A DNA stretch of 32,145 nucleotides from DATLXH01 sp035576005 (GTDB lineage Bacteria > Acidobacteriota > Thermoanaerobaculia > Gp7-AA8), in assembly GCA_035576005.1 (NCBI GenBank), contig DATLXH010000043.1, positions 1 to 32,145 on the forward strand, in the 5' to 3' direction. The notes under the pieces were generated by a model. The model was not told the origin of the DNA. It saw only the letters and a program-made list of their open reading frames with translations, and did not search any database. Each line of letters opens with the position of its first letter. The stretch's first letter is position 1. The position numbers and the translations under genes were made by a program. Of the stretch, positions 16,257-24,262 are shown in pieces.

Positions 16257-16573
16257 GTGTAACAGGTGACCGCATTGACGCCGTCAAAGTTTCCTTTGTT
16301 AATATCCAGAACCATCCTGATCATTCTTCTTGCGGTCTGTTTTTCCGGCTTATCATCCTTATCAAAGGGCCCGGCGTGGCAATGACTACATTTAACACCG
16401 AGGGATCCAGCCATGAAGGTCATCACCGCCTGTAATTGCGAAGCGGGAAGCTCCTTGAATACCTGGATGTTTTTGTAAACCTGCGGGGCAGGCTTTTCTT
16501 GACTCCTCGCTTGCGCAGGAACGTAGCCGGCTCCCAATAAAGTAAGAAGAACCATTTTTACTGCTCGTTTCAT
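16169..16573 (-). CDS. Exported c-type cytochrome (reaction-centre cytochrome-like)
   Basis: A 134-residue exported electron-transfer protein. The signal peptide (MKRAVKMVLLTLLGAGYVPA) is followed by two covalent haem sites, CSHCH (about residue 62) and CYTCH (about 103). The spacing and the FMAGSLGVKCSHCH context fit the photosynthetic reaction-centre cytochrome subunit family, which in non-phototrophs occurs as a stand-alone periplasmic cytochrome. After the second haem the frame soon stops (MQQPTQK), whereas homologues usually continue into the domain found at 15513-16256. AGGAAGG lies 8 nt before the ATG. Confidence 0.85.
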   Translation of the reverse strand: MKRAVKMVLLTLLGAGYVPAQARSQEKPAPQVYKNIQVFKELPASQLQAVMTFMAGSLGVKCSHCHAGPFDKDDKPEKQTARRMIRMVLDINKGNFDGVNAVTCYTCHRGQPTPLTVPPVGRTHGKGMQQPTQK

Positions 16574-16596
16574 GGAGTACCTTCCTAGCTCTGATG

Positions 16597-16740
16597 TTAT
16601 TCACCGTTTCGTGTGGGGAGCTCGGCGACGACTTCGAGCGTGCCAACGATGTTGTCGTTCAGTTCTTCGAGATCTTCAGCCGGAATCCACCACTCTGTGT
16701 ACTCTGAGCCACCGACGGTCTGCTGCTTGTACCGTTGCAT
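16597..16740 (-). CDS. Small hypothetical protein or gene remnant
   Basis: A 47-residue frame (MQRYKQQTVGGSEYTEWWIP then AEDLEELNDNIVGTLEVVAE) with convincing amphipathic composition. A Thr-Glu-Trp-Trp-Ile-Pro-Ala-Glu segment followed by acidic residues resembles small conserved hypothetical proteins. No good ribosome-binding site precedes the ATG. It may be the 3' part of a longer gene. Confidence 0.4.
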   Translation of the reverse strand: MQRYKQQTVGGSEYTEWWIPAEDLEELNDNIVGTLEVVAELPTRNGE

Positions 16741-16833
16741 GAATTCGCTGCGAACAGAAAAGCAAAGTTACGAATCAGAGACGGCCGGCGACTCCTAGTC
16801 CGTTCGCTGCCGCAAACTGCCCCGCCAGATCGC

Positions 16834-17583
16834 TCAGTTAGGATCAAGTTCACTCCCGGCGGTCCGCTCGAATGCATCGTTCGCTTCCCCTCCCGCCGTC
16901 TTTCTGGCTCCGAACAGAAGAAGCCACAAGCACGTACCAATTTCGCCGATCGAGGCAGGAAGTGTGGCAAGGCTGGCAAGCGTTGTCGTTGCATAACCCG
17001 GTACTGCCGTGCGACCGAAGACATCGATCAGGTAACCGAAGCACCCAAGTACCAGAAAGACTCCTAGCGTCCGCGGAAGTATGCGTGAGCGAAATACAAG
17101 ATATCCGAGCGGCAGGAGCCAAAGACCCCAGAAGATCTCTGCGACCAGCACTCCCGAGTTGTAGCGGGCAAGACTCAGCATCACTGCAGCATGCAGCTGC
17201 TCCGGTGAGTAGCCCCTCAGGTAGGACCTTCCACTGATAAGGGTGGCAACATCGAGCTTGTTTACGAGGTTGCCGAGCGAAAGCGGAACGCTCGCGACTG
17301 CAAAAAGAACCATCAGCAGCGCGGCGCGCCGATCAACGTGCGCCAGCAGTTTATAGAATGCAAGCGGTAGAAGCAGAAAGGCCGTGTAGCAAACAAACCC
17401 GGCCGCAATCCCGAGCCGGAACAGATTCTCCGATGCCTCGATCCGACGAAATGTGGCCGCACCGTCTCCCGGCACGATCAGCTGCGATGGAACGTAGGCA
17501 AGGCTGAATATGCCACTCACGACCACAATCAGATACAGCAGTCCCGTAGCGCGGCCTACGTCAACGTCGGGCAAGGTTTTCAT
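16834..17583 (-). CDS. DUF4386 family membrane protein
   Basis: A 249-residue integral membrane protein with about six or seven hydrophobic segments. The first (GLLYLIVVVSGIFSLAYVPS) is followed by the FRRIEASENLFRLGIAAGF block characteristic of DUF4386. A central loop contains YSPEQLHAAVMLSLARYN, and a later LGCFGYLIDVF segment is also family-typical. The function is unknown. The last residues read into a TCCTAAC box (16837-16843) that looks like an attC remnant. The start lies 39 nt from ACCTGAC at 17622, possibly another decayed attC end. Confidence 0.88.
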   Translation of the reverse strand: MKTLPDVDVGRATGLLYLIVVVSGIFSLAYVPSQLIVPGDGAATFRRIEASENLFRLGIAAGFVCYTAFLLLPLAFYKLLAHVDRRAALLMVLFAVASVPLSLGNLVNKLDVATLISGRSYLRGYSPEQLHAAVMLSLARYNSGVLVAEIFWGLWLLPLGYLVFRSRILPRTLGVFLVLGCFGYLIDVFGRTAVPGYATTTLASLATLPASIGEIGTCLWLLLFGARKTAGGEANDAFERTAGSELDPN

Positions 17584-17676
17584 TGTTCAGCGCTCCTATG
17601 TTCGGGAGTACTCGTCGCGGCACCTGACGGACGACTGTTCAGCCGCCGTAACCCGCTCTCGTATTGGTTACCCTGA

Positions 17677-18105
17677 TCACGCCGGCGCGGGCAGCCGGGG
17701 CCAGCGCATCGCGAACCAGATGATGAGCAACGTGACCACGATCTCCATCGACACGACGACCTGATAGGAGAGCCGGGAGCCGATCAGCGTCAACGCTTCC
17801 ACCACGGTATAAAGGAGCCCGAGGGTAACGTTCATCCAACGGTTCACCAAGGGTGGCAGGACGGCAGACATGAAGATCATGAGCGCCGGTATCGCCAGCA
17901 GGATCGAGAAGATGACCATCGCGCGTCCATTTGCTTCGAACGGACCAATCCGGCCGGCGGCCATGCTCGCGATCTTGCCACGCGAATACAGTTCGAAATA
18001 GTCGTTGTAGATGTACAGGAACATCAGGGAAGTCCAGAGTAGCGCGAGCTTGAGGTTCGTCGGCACTGAAAATGTCTCAAGTGCGCGCTCAGCGCTATTG
18101 GTCAT
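17677..18105 (-). CDS. DUF6326 family membrane protein
   Basis: A 142-residue protein with four hydrophobic helices: LALLWTSLMFLYIYNDYFEL, then segments near residues 62-85, 95-112 and 117-135. The N-terminal LWxSLMFLYIYNDYFELY and the segment VNRWMNVTLGLLYTVVEALTL are characteristic of small four-helix membrane proteins of this family. The function is unknown. The start is 24 nt from the attC at 18130-18235, so it is a cassette gene. Confidence 0.8.
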   Translation of the reverse strand: MTNSAERALETFSVPTNLKLALLWTSLMFLYIYNDYFELYSRGKIASMAAGRIGPFEANGRAMVIFSILLAIPALMIFMSAVLPPLVNRWMNVTLGLLYTVVEALTLIGSRLSYQVVVSMEIVVTLLIIWFAMRWPRLPAPA

Positions 18106-18129
18106 TTGACTTCCTCCAAGCTCTCAGCC

Positions 18130-18235
18130 GCCTAACGGACACCAGTTCACCGGCTCCGACACCGCACGCGACATTGTATAGCACTGGGGACCAGGCAACT
18201 TGCGGGCCGCGGTCCGATGCAACGCCGAGTTAGGC
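18130..18235 (-). repeat. attC site
   Basis: Complete 106-bp site with outer boxes GCCTAAC and GTTAGGC. The inner arms CAGTTCACCGGCTCC and GGTCCGATGCAACGC pair, and the loop contains ACATTGTATAGCAC. From here rightwards most sites are intact. Confidence 0.92.
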
Positions 18236-18552
18236 GCCGGGTCTACGCGCATGCCAGTCTTCGGCCTTTTGGTTTGGGTATGGAACGACCGAGCTCCGAG
18301 GCGCTCGCTAACCACGCGCGACAGCATCCTGGGCATTCCGGAGTGCTTCCTCGTTTCTGTCGTAGGATCCAGCCACCCTCGGAGACGATGACTCCCGTGA
18401 CGAGAAGGCAACCGCACGCTCGGAGAAATGGAGAAGCCAACGTAGCCAGAGGAACGCTGGATTCGAGCAATCCGCCATGCGAATCCCACGAGTCCGATCG
18501 GGCGGCTTTGCCCGCGCTGAAGCGCTAGACTCCGGACTAGCCGAGGAGGGAC

Positions 18553-18753
18553 TCATGCCAGCCGACAGCCTATAACTGATTGCGGGCCAGAACAGTGCAG
18601 AGGGCCGCGACCAAGGAATGGGGCGGTGATAGCCCACGCCACGGTTCGGCTGCCTCCCCGGAAGAAGCGAAAGATAGGAACGCTGAGAGCGAGTACGAAC
18701 ACTAGGAGGGTTACGGTTATGGCGAAGGCCGTCCATTGAGGGACAGGTGACAC
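18553..18753 (-). CDS. Small membrane protein
   Basis: A 66-residue frame starting at GTG (MSPVPQWTAFAITVTLLVFV). One strong transmembrane helix (about residues 8-30) is followed by a basic patch RFFRGGSR and a weaker second hydrophobic stretch. The C-terminal 25 residues are less convincing, and a frameshift may have altered the end. The start is 18 nt from the attC at 18771-18869. The remaining 317 bp of this cassette (18236-18552) hold no convincing gene. No family recognised. Confidence 0.5.
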   Translation of the reverse strand: MSPVPQWTAFAITVTLLVFVLALSVPIFRFFRGGSRTVAWAITAPFLGRGPLHCSGPQSVIGCRLA

Positions 18754-18770
18754 AAGTCATTTCCATAGGC

Positions 18771-18869
18771 GCCTAACCCCCGAGTTCAGCGGCCGCCCGC
18801 ACGCCGCATGGTAACGAACTCTGGACCAGCAGCCGCGCTGACTAGGTCCGCTGCAACGACAAGTTAGGC
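18771..18869 (-). repeat. attC site
   Basis: 99 bp; outer boxes GCCTAAC and GTTAGGC, arms GTTCAGCGGCC and GGTCCGCTGCAACG. The loop is of the GGTAACGAACTC type, as at 13503. Confidence 0.9.
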
Positions 18870-18951
18870 GGCAGCTCAACGCTGGAACGGCCACCACCGT
18901 CTGGGAACTGTGAGCTGTGGGACCGCTGCGGGGCGAGCCGGAGGCCGAAGT

Positions 18952-19878
18952 TCACAGCTTCCCGGAGAGCCAATGCATGGTATTGAGCCCGAACTGGCGA
19001 TTCTCGTTCCCTGGTAGATTCATGCCGATCTTCCGGTCTCCGTCCCGTTGTGCGCTGAGCATCGCCGCCTCCCCGAGCACCACGACTCGTCCGCGGCCAT
19101 GCACCAGCGCGACCGCCTGCCCCCATCCAGCACCTGGTGTACCTTGGCCCCACTGCACCTCGACCCGCGTGGTGCCACCTTCGTGCTTGACCGTTGGAAT
19201 GGCTTGGCGATTGATCGCAGTGGAACTGAGCTTCAGGACGAGTACGCTGTCTTCTGGACCTCGGACGGACTGACCGGTGAACGTCACCACCCGCGTAACC
19301 CGCTCTCGCGCCGAGCGCCCGTCGGTGATTGAGTGCGAGATCAGCAGTCCGTTGTCACGCGAGAAAACAAGCTGACTGTCGTCCTTGGAATCCTTGTCGA
19401 ACTCTACGGAGTCGACGGTCATCCCCTTGCTCATCTCCACGCCAAAGCGTCGTCCCAGCGTCTCGACCGCAGAGCCGAAGGGGAAATGGTCGGTGACCAG
19501 CAACAAGGCGCCGCCGCTTGCCACATAGGCCTGGATCGCATCGCACTCCGACTCGGTGAAAGCCGCGGAATCGGACGCGTCACTCTCGCTCTTCGCCCCG
19601 ACGATAACCAGCACTCGAAACGAGGCGAGCTTTGCGGCCGTGATCCTGTCACGAAGCGTCTCGACCTCGTACCCGTCGTGCTGGATCAGCTCTACGAAGG
19701 GACGGTAGGTACCCCTGGCCGCATGGCGGTTGTGATGACCTTCGTCGTAAGCGACCCGAGGGTGCTCCTTCACGTATGCGGGCATCGCGATCGAGGTGTC
19801 AAACGCGCGGTCGCCCGAATCGCCGCAGCCGGCGGCAATCAGGAGGAGCGGAAAGAGCAGTACTGTTCGCCCGTGCAT
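18952..19878 (-). CDS. Lipoprotein with a DUF4350/GATase-like domain
   Basis: A 308-residue lipoprotein: MHGRTVLLFPLLLIAAGC ends in the lipobox AAGC. The mature part begins with HPRVAYDEGHHNRHAARGTY and FVELIQHDGYEVETL. It continues with LVIVGAKSES and the helix-strand FTESECDAIQAYVASGGALLLVTDH, a typical glutamine-amidotransferase-like Rossmann core (DUF4350) in which binding rather than catalysis is expected. It probably faces the periplasm; the role is unknown. The ATG at 19878 follows AAGGAGACC and lies 28 nt from the attC. An upstream in-frame ATG at 19935 lies across the attC and is rejected. Confidence 0.8.
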   Translation of the reverse strand: MHGRTVLLFPLLLIAAGCGDSGDRAFDTSIAMPAYVKEHPRVAYDEGHHNRHAARGTYRPFVELIQHDGYEVETLRDRITAAKLASFRVLVIVGAKSESDASDSAAFTESECDAIQAYVASGGALLLVTDHFPFGSAVETLGRRFGVEMSKGMTVDSVEFDKDSKDDSQLVFSRDNGLLISHSITDGRSARERVTRVVTFTGQSVRGPEDSVLVLKLSSTAINRQAIPTVKHEGGTTRVEVQWGQGTPGAGWGQAVALVHGRGRVVVLGEAAMLSAQRDGDRKIGMNLPGNENRQFGLNTMHWLSGKL

Positions 19879-19905
19879 ATGGTCTCCTTGGCACTCCGTA
19901 AGGCC

Positions 19906-20010
19906 GTCTAACGTTTTGCCGCTCAGCCGCGGCAACCGCGTGCGACAGAGATACCCACTCGGAGTCTAACGTGGCAGCGGTTGACGTCGGCTGCCGCGAC
20001 CGAGTTGGGC
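19906..20010 (-). repeat. attC site (CAGCCGCGG subtype)
   Basis: 105 bp; outer boxes GTCTAAC and GTTGGGC. The arms CGCTCAGCCGCGGCAACCGC and GCAGCGGTTGACGTCGGCTG pair over a long stretch. Confidence 0.9.
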
Positions 20011-20020
20011 GGTGCGCGCA

Positions 20021-20503
20021 CTACGGTATCTTCCCGCGTCGTTCATAGACGATGACGCTGGTGAGGATTTGTCGCGTTTCAGGATCTACCGAAGCGATCG
20101 TCAGGCTCTTTCGATCCTGGGACTGTACGGATCGGTAGCCAAATACACGGCGGCCTTTGTAAAGAAACATCGCATCGACGATACCGTTGTTTACTCTCGT
20201 CAGTGCTACCTGATCAACGCCGGGTATTCCTGACGAGGCGTACAGCTTTCCGTCATATCGGGCTCGAAAACTACCGTTCAGGCGGCGACCATCAATGCGC
20301 ACGCTTGAAATCGCACATTCGATGATCTGGCCCTCTGCGGTGCACCGCATCGTTTCGCTGTCTCTTGGTTCTGCACTGTATCCGTAATGACTACGCGCTA
20401 CGTTCAGGGCCCATATTCCGGAAAGAGGGTCATTCGGCTGCGGAGCGGCGCGACAACTGACCCCAAGGAGCACGACGAGGAAAATCCTCGCGATACGAAT
20501 CAC
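20021..20503 (-). CDS. Hypothetical lipoprotein
   Basis: A 160-residue exported protein from a GTG start preceded by AAGGAGGG. The signal VIRIARIFLVVLLGVSC ends in the lipobox GVSC. The mature domain has the pattern SGIWALNVARSHYGYSAEPR, then repeated strands (MRCTAEGQIIECAISSVRID, SFRARYDGKLYASSG, MFLYKGRRVFGYRSVQ). This is a small all-beta fold like the lipocalin-type 'DUF' proteins that begin with a G-x-W motif. The start is 35 nt from the attC remnant at 20538. Confidence 0.7.
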   Translation of the reverse strand: MIRIARIFLVVLLGVSCRAAPQPNDPLSGIWALNVARSHYGYSAEPRDSETMRCTAEGQIIECAISSVRIDGRRLNGSFRARYDGKLYASSGIPGVDQVALTRVNNGIVDAMFLYKGRRVFGYRSVQSQDRKSLTIASVDPETRQILTSVIVYERRGKIP

Positions 20504-20537
20504 GCGCCCTCCTTGGACTTCGATGTCAGTTGCGTCC

Positions 20538-20640
20538 GCCCAACGTTCCCAGCTCAGGCGTTTCGGCCCACGCCAATGTCGATACGCAGGCCGGAAAGCA
20601 GGAACCCCCGGCGAATCCATCGGCGCTCGCTCCCGCTCTA
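20538..20640 (-). repeat. attC site, right half degenerate
   Basis: GCCCAAC (20538-20544) followed by CCCAGCTCAGGCGTTTCGGCCC is a clear left half. The right outer box is not recognisable. Confidence 0.5.
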
Positions 20641-20644
20641 TGAC

Positions 20645-20845
20645 TCAAAGCGGCTTTGTGTTTCCACGACGGTGTTCGTCAAGTGCCTCAGCGGCGAGGC
20701 CGTCGAGACGTCCGGCTGCAACGTCTGACTCTAGTTGCTGGTCCCACACCGCCCAGTCGTACTCCGCGAACCAACCGCGGAACGCCGCGAGCTCTTCTAG
20801 GGATAGGCTTTGAACGTACCGTTCCAGGATTTCCAACTTTGTCAT
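20645..20845 (-). CDS. Orphan antitoxin-like small protein
   Basis: A 66-residue protein (MTKLEILERYVQSLSLEELA, ending LAAEALDEHRRGNTKPL). The pattern of a short helical N-terminus, WDQQLESDVAAGRLDGLA and a Lys-Pro-Leu tail is that of small type II antitoxins normally encoded just before a RelE/ParE toxin. Here no toxin gene follows: the stop lies against an attC remnant. Start MTKLEIL is chosen because the longer open frame runs through attC; it lies 39 nt from the attC at 20884. Confidence 0.7.
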   Translation of the reverse strand: MTKLEILERYVQSLSLEELAAFRGWFAEYDWAVWDQQLESDVAAGRLDGLAAEALDEHRRGNTKPL

Positions 20846-20883
20846 ACCGTGTCGAATCCCACCGCCTTTCAGGATATTCCGGC

Positions 20884-20988
20884 GCCTAACTGGCCCCAGT
20901 TCACCGGCTCCGGTCCGCACGCGATATTGTACGGCACCCGCCGAGCAACCCACTTGCGGGCCGAGTCGGGTGCAACGCCGAGTTAGGT
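20884..20988 (-). repeat. attC site
   Basis: 105 bp; outer boxes GCCTAAC and GTTAGGT, arms CCAGTTCACCGGCTCCGG and GTCGGGTGCAACGCCG. The loop contains ATATTGTACGGCACC. Confidence 0.9.
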
Positions 20989-21196
20989 GTTCCGCGTCTG
21001 GCCCGCGAGTCTTGACTGCTGGAACCTGTAGCCACACCATTGCATCAATCAGAGGCTGAGCGCATGGCATCACGGTAGCCAGATCAACTTCGGGAGGTGG
21101 CTTCCGACTCCGATCGCGGACTTTGAAACACCCCCCCTTTCACAACGTACACTACCGAGACGGGTAAGCTGACAAATGACATGCCGGGAGAGTGCT

Positions 21197-21406
21197 ATGG
21201 AAATGATTGTCAGGATGGTGGTTCTTGCCGCAACATTCGGCCTGGCCGCGTCAATCCTGAAGTCGCGGAACCTAAGCCCTGAGCATCACTACGATTACTG
21301 GGGCGTTCACTGGTTCTTAACCAGCCGAGCGGGGTTTGCGATTGCGATGACGACCCTTGCGGTCTTCGCGGGCGCGCAGGTTCTGGGATTGGCGGGCGCT
21401 CTCTGA
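21197..21406 (+). CDS. Small two-helix membrane protein on the plus strand
   Basis: A 69-residue protein (MEMIVRMVVLAATFGLAASI). The first hydrophobic helix covers residues about 3-20 and the second about 47-68; a polar loop (SRNLSPEHHYDYWGVHW) lies between, rich in His, Tyr and Trp. GGGAG lies 7 nt before the ATG. It runs against the cassette direction and so needs its own promoter; the 187 bp between it and the preceding attC (20989-21175) could hold one. No family recognised. Confidence 0.55.
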   Translation: MEMIVRMVVLAATFGLAASILKSRNLSPEHHYDYWGVHWFLTSRAGFAIAMTTLAVFAGAQVLGLAGAL

Positions 21407-21501
21407 CCGTGGAGTCTTGCGACGTGAAGGGACCCGGATTGATGTAGGGCGCCTTGTACCTTGAACGCGCGGTTTGACGTCGGCTGCAGTGCGAGTTGGG
21501 T
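21401..21501 (-). repeat. attC site, left half degenerate
   Basis: The right box GTTGGGT (21495-21501) and right arm TTGACGTCGGCTGCAGTGCG match the subtype at 19906-20010. The left box (CTCTGAC) overlaps the stop of the plus-strand gene. Confidence 0.55.
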
Positions 21502-21529
21502 AGCGCCAAGGTGGTTGCCGCAGTCTCGA

Positions 21530-22570
21530 TCACTTCGTGGAGTGCCATTTCTGCAGCAACTGACGCTCCCGGTCCGCTTCGAGACCGGCGCGCAGCCTCC
21601 GCCCTGGCTCCTCAGCCGCATACCACCGTGAGGTATGGTCAATGGTGTCATCGAGTGAACGACAGTGCAGACCAGCCGCCACGGCTCTCTGACTGCTGAC
21701 GGCCATGAAGCCTCGCATGTGCGGAATGGCATCTTCAGGGAGCCACAGCGGCATCTCTGTCCATGGTGTCACGCGCTCACCAAGCAGGAACTGCTCGCTC
21801 GCCCACGTAAAGTGGGCATCACTCGCGCTCACTGTGCGACAGGCTTCCAGCAGTCCCGCCATCGTTTCCATTTCTCGCGGCCCGGTCGCATTGTAGATGC
21901 CGGTGTGTCGCTGTTCCGCCATCTGGATGATCCAGTCCGCCACATCCCGCACATCGATAAACTGCACATAGCGCTGCGGGGGCCCCGGTGCAAGCACCTC
22001 TCCGCCCTGCGCAACGCGCACGGCCCAATATGTCAAGCGGTCTGTGTAGTCATACGCTCCGACAATGACCCCGGGCCGAATGGTCAGCACGCGATTCGGT
22101 AGGGCGTCCTCCGCCGCCTGCTCACACAGCACTTTCAAGCCACCATACATCTTGCCGTACGTGATGGCCGACACCGGCCCGGACGTGTCGACCGCATTCG
22201 CTTGGTTCAACTGCTCGCTGGTGAGTTCAGCCAAAGGTGCGGTCTCGTCGATGCCAGAAACGCTGCAGTCTTTGTAAACGGAAAGGCTGGAAACGAAGAT
22301 GTACCTTTCAACAGCTGCGGCCAGCGCCTCCGCCGAGGCCTTCACACTTCGCGGGAGATACCCGGATGTATCGATTACCGCATCCCATTCGCACCTCTGA
22401 AGCTTTCCTAGATCGGTATTGCGATCTCCAATGATCGTGTCGATACCTCGAATCCCCACAACAGCGTGTTTCCCACGGTTAAACAACGTAACGTCGTGGT
22501 GACGATGAGCCGCTGCGTGCGCGAGGTGGTACCCAAGAAAGCGTGTGCCTCCGAGAATCAGTAATCTCAT
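21530..22570 (-). CDS. NAD-dependent epimerase/dehydratase family protein
   Basis: A 346-residue extended short-chain dehydrogenase. The NAD-binding loop GGTRFLGYHLA is at residues 7-17. FVSSLSVYKD is the strand carrying the active-site Ser region, and YGKMYGGLK holds the Tyr and Lys of the YxxxK motif in altered form (YGKMYGGLK). YVQFIDVRDVADWIIQ is the family's C-terminal signature and suggests a nucleotide-sugar or isoflavone-reductase-like relative. Large for a cassette gene. The start lies 69 nt from the attC at 22639-22734. The substrate is unknown. Confidence 0.88.
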   Translation of the reverse strand: MRLLILGGTRFLGYHLAHAAAHRHHDVTLFNRGKHAVVGIRGIDTIIGDRNTDLGKLQRCEWDAVIDTSGYLPRSVKASAEALAAAVERYIFVSSLSVYKDCSVSGIDETAPLAELTSEQLNQANAVDTSGPVSAITYGKMYGGLKVLCEQAAEDALPNRVLTIRPGVIVGAYDYTDRLTYWAVRVAQGGEVLAPGPPQRYVQFIDVRDVADWIIQMAEQRHTGIYNATGPREMETMAGLLEACRTVSASDAHFTWASEQFLLGERVTPWTEMPLWLPEDAIPHMRGFMAVSSQRAVAAGLHCRSLDDTIDHTSRWYAAEEPGRRLRAGLEADRERQLLQKWHSTK

Positions 22571-22638
22571 GCAATTACGATCGACCGCGACCAGCGTAGC
22601 ACGAAGGGTTACAGCTCACTCCAACGGGAGTTGCGTCT

Positions 22639-22734
22639 GCCTAACGTCCTCAGCTCAGCGGCTTCGGCCCGCCACGAACGTGAAACAAGCATACAAGTGT
22701 GCGGGCCGAAGTCCGCTGCAGCGACGAGTTAGTC
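22639..22734 (-). repeat. attC site
   Basis: 96 bp; outer boxes GCCTAAC and GTTAGTC, arms CAGCTCAGCGGCTTCGGCCC and GGGCCGAAGTCCGCTGCAGC. The extra T in the right arm (GTCCGCTG against CAGCGGC) shows the minus orientation directly. Confidence 0.92.
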
Positions 22735-22909
22735 AAATTTCACTTGAAGAGAATACGTACGTTGCGACGAGGGCGCTGATTATGAGCCCGACGAGAACGT
22801 TGAAGCGTCGTTGAGCTTTGGGACGGCTGAGGTGAAACAGGAAGCTCAGCATCGAGCCGATGATGAAAGTTAGAACGAACGCGGTGAACGCGACTGACAT
22901 GTTGCTCAT
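22733..22909 (-). CDS. Small membrane protein, 58 residues
   Basis: A short gene (MSNMSVAFTAFVLTFIIGSM, ending VATYVFSSSEI) whose stop codon overlaps the attC outer box. Two hydrophobic helices (residues about 7-25 and 37-52) flank a basic loop LSRPKAQRRF, giving an N-out/C-out or inverted hairpin. It follows the reductase-like gene 33 bp downstream on the same strand, so the cassette appears to carry two genes. No strong ribosome-binding site. No family recognised. Confidence 0.6.
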   Translation of the reverse strand: MSNMSVAFTAFVLTFIIGSMLSFLFHLSRPKAQRRFNVLVGLIISALVATYVFSSSEI

Positions 22910-22942
22910 GAGAAGTCCAAGCGACAGTGACCCATCTCCGAG

Positions 22943-23500
22943 TCAGAGGGCGCGCCGGTAGTGCATGGCGACCGCGCCGCTGCCGAGCGGCTTCGCCGAG
23001 ATCAACTCGAGCCGTCGCGTGCTGGGCAGCCCGCTCTCGTACAGGGTCGGACCGTGGCCGGCGATCCTGGGGTGGACGAGCAACTTGTACTCGTCGATCA
23101 GATCCAGCCGGTCCAGCTCGGTCGCGAGCTTGCCGCTACCGAGGAGTACGCCGTCCGGGGTCGCGTCCTTGAGCTTCTGTACGCCTGTGCGCAGGTCGGC
23201 GGCGATGTGGTGGCTGTTGGTCCATCGGAAGTCCTTTCGCGTCGAGGACACCACGTACTTTGGCTTGGCCTCCAGCTTGACGGCCCACTCGCGCATCGCC
23301 GGCGGTGCCTCCGCGTCGCCGCGGGCGACCGCTGGCCAGTAGCTCTCCATCATCTCGTAGGTGACGCGGCCCCACAGCATCGCTCCGCCCTCGTCGATGA
23401 GACGGGTGAAGAAGGCGTGTGTCTCGTCGTCGGCGATTCCTTCCTGGTGGTCGACGCAGCCGTCCAGGGTGACGTTGATACTGAAGGTCAAGAGTCCCAT
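22943..23500 (-). CDS. Dihydrofolate reductase family protein (RibD C-terminal-like)
   Basis: A 185-residue single-domain protein of the RibD-C/DHFR-like superfamily. LTFSINVTLDGCVDHQEGIA is the family's N-terminal strand and loop. LWGRVTYEMMESYWPAVA (about residues 42-59) is the NADPH-binding helix region. DGVLLGSGKLATELDRLDLI and YKLLVHPRIAGHGPTLYES are the conserved C-terminal blocks. Such stand-alone members are common in soil bacteria; their substrates are mostly unknown, and folate reduction should not be assumed. The start is 89 nt from the attC at 23589. Confidence 0.92.
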   Translation of the reverse strand: MGLLTFSINVTLDGCVDHQEGIADDETHAFFTRLIDEGGAMLWGRVTYEMMESYWPAVARGDAEAPPAMREWAVKLEAKPKYVVSSTRKDFRWTNSHHIAADLRTGVQKLKDATPDGVLLGSGKLATELDRLDLIDEYKLLVHPRIAGHGPTLYESGLPSTRRLELISAKPLGSGAVAMHYRRAL

Positions 23501-23588
23501 GGTGTCCTCCGTTCGAGATACGCCACGAGCCGCTCGCCGTCTGGCTTCAAGGGCACGAGCCCACTCCGCGAGGTACTCACCCTGTGTC

Positions 23589-23674
23589 GCCTAACGGACG
23601 CCAGCTCAGCGGATTCGGCCCGCTCGCGACCCGGCAACTCGCGGGTCGAAGGCCGCTGAAGCGCCGAGTTAGGC
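23589..23674 (-). repeat. attC site, shorter variant
   Basis: 86 bp; outer boxes GCCTAAC and GTTAGGC, arms CAGCTCAGCGGATTCGGCCC and GTCGAAGGCCGCTGAAGCGC. The central loop lacks the CATTGTACAGC segment. Confidence 0.92.
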
Positions 23675-23704
23675 GCGGGTTGATTGAGAAACATCGCGCC
23701 ACTT

Positions 23705-24262
23705 TTATGGTAACAGTCGCGGGCCGATGATAGCTCCGTAGAGCGCCAGACCAATAACCGCTCCCACGATTGATGTAGTGAGGTCTAAGATGAGGTTGCC
23801 TCTTGGAATCTTTCGGATTACACAAAACCAGCCTCCAACGAGGACCGCCACCCCTATCAAGATCGGGATGAACGGAGAGATGCCCGCCTGCTTCGCTACA
23901 TTGAACTCGTCGAAGTTTGGCGATGAGTTTCTTACGCCTGAGAGCCAGTAGTAGATAAAAACAAATCCTACTGAAAACTTTACAGGAGCGAACAAGCCCA
24001 CCGCCACTACTAACGGGTGCGGCCGGTAGCGTGCCACCAAGTAGCAGCACAAGATCACGGTTGCGCAAGTTACTAAGGGGCCAGCGGCGGCTACAATGGC
24101 TAACTGCCATGAAGGATAGCCCGCTTTGGCGGCGTCGGACGTAACCGACCCGTAGTGAATCACTACCCCCGGATGGTTCAAGGCGAGACCGGCAAGGAAA
24201 TGACCGAGTTCATGGGAGAGAATCGTAAGCGGAGCGGCAATCAGGCCTGAAGCAAAACACAA
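23705..24262 (-). CDS. M50-like membrane metalloprotease family protein
   Basis: A 185-residue polytopic membrane protein with the zinc motif HELGH (residues about 17-21) in its first transmembrane region, characteristic of site-2-protease-like M50 proteins. GYPSWQLAIVAAAGPLVTCA carries the Ala-Ala-Gly-Pro turn expected in the second conserved helix. Four or five further hydrophobic segments follow. The TTG start at 24262 is unlikely: another frame upstream starts MNLTAETFSGVNFR (24332) and runs into a hydrophobic stretch that would join this one after a single-base shift near 24245. The real protein may therefore begin at 24332. Confidence 0.75.
   Translation of the reverse strand: MCFASGLIAAPLTILSHELGHFLAGLALNHPGVVIHYGSVTSDAAKAGYPSWQLAIVAAAGPLVTCATVILCCYLVARYRPHPLVVAVGLFAPVKFSVGFVFIYYWLSGVRNSSPNFDEFNVAKQAGISPFIPILIGVAVLVGGWFCVIRKIPRGNLILDLTTSIVGAVIGLALYGAIIGPRLLP

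Noticed and set aside
17622..17673. ACCTGAC and GTTACCC as a short attC
   Set aside because: The first box fits the position expected for a cassette start, but the inner sequences do not pair as attC arms. Noted only as a possible relic.
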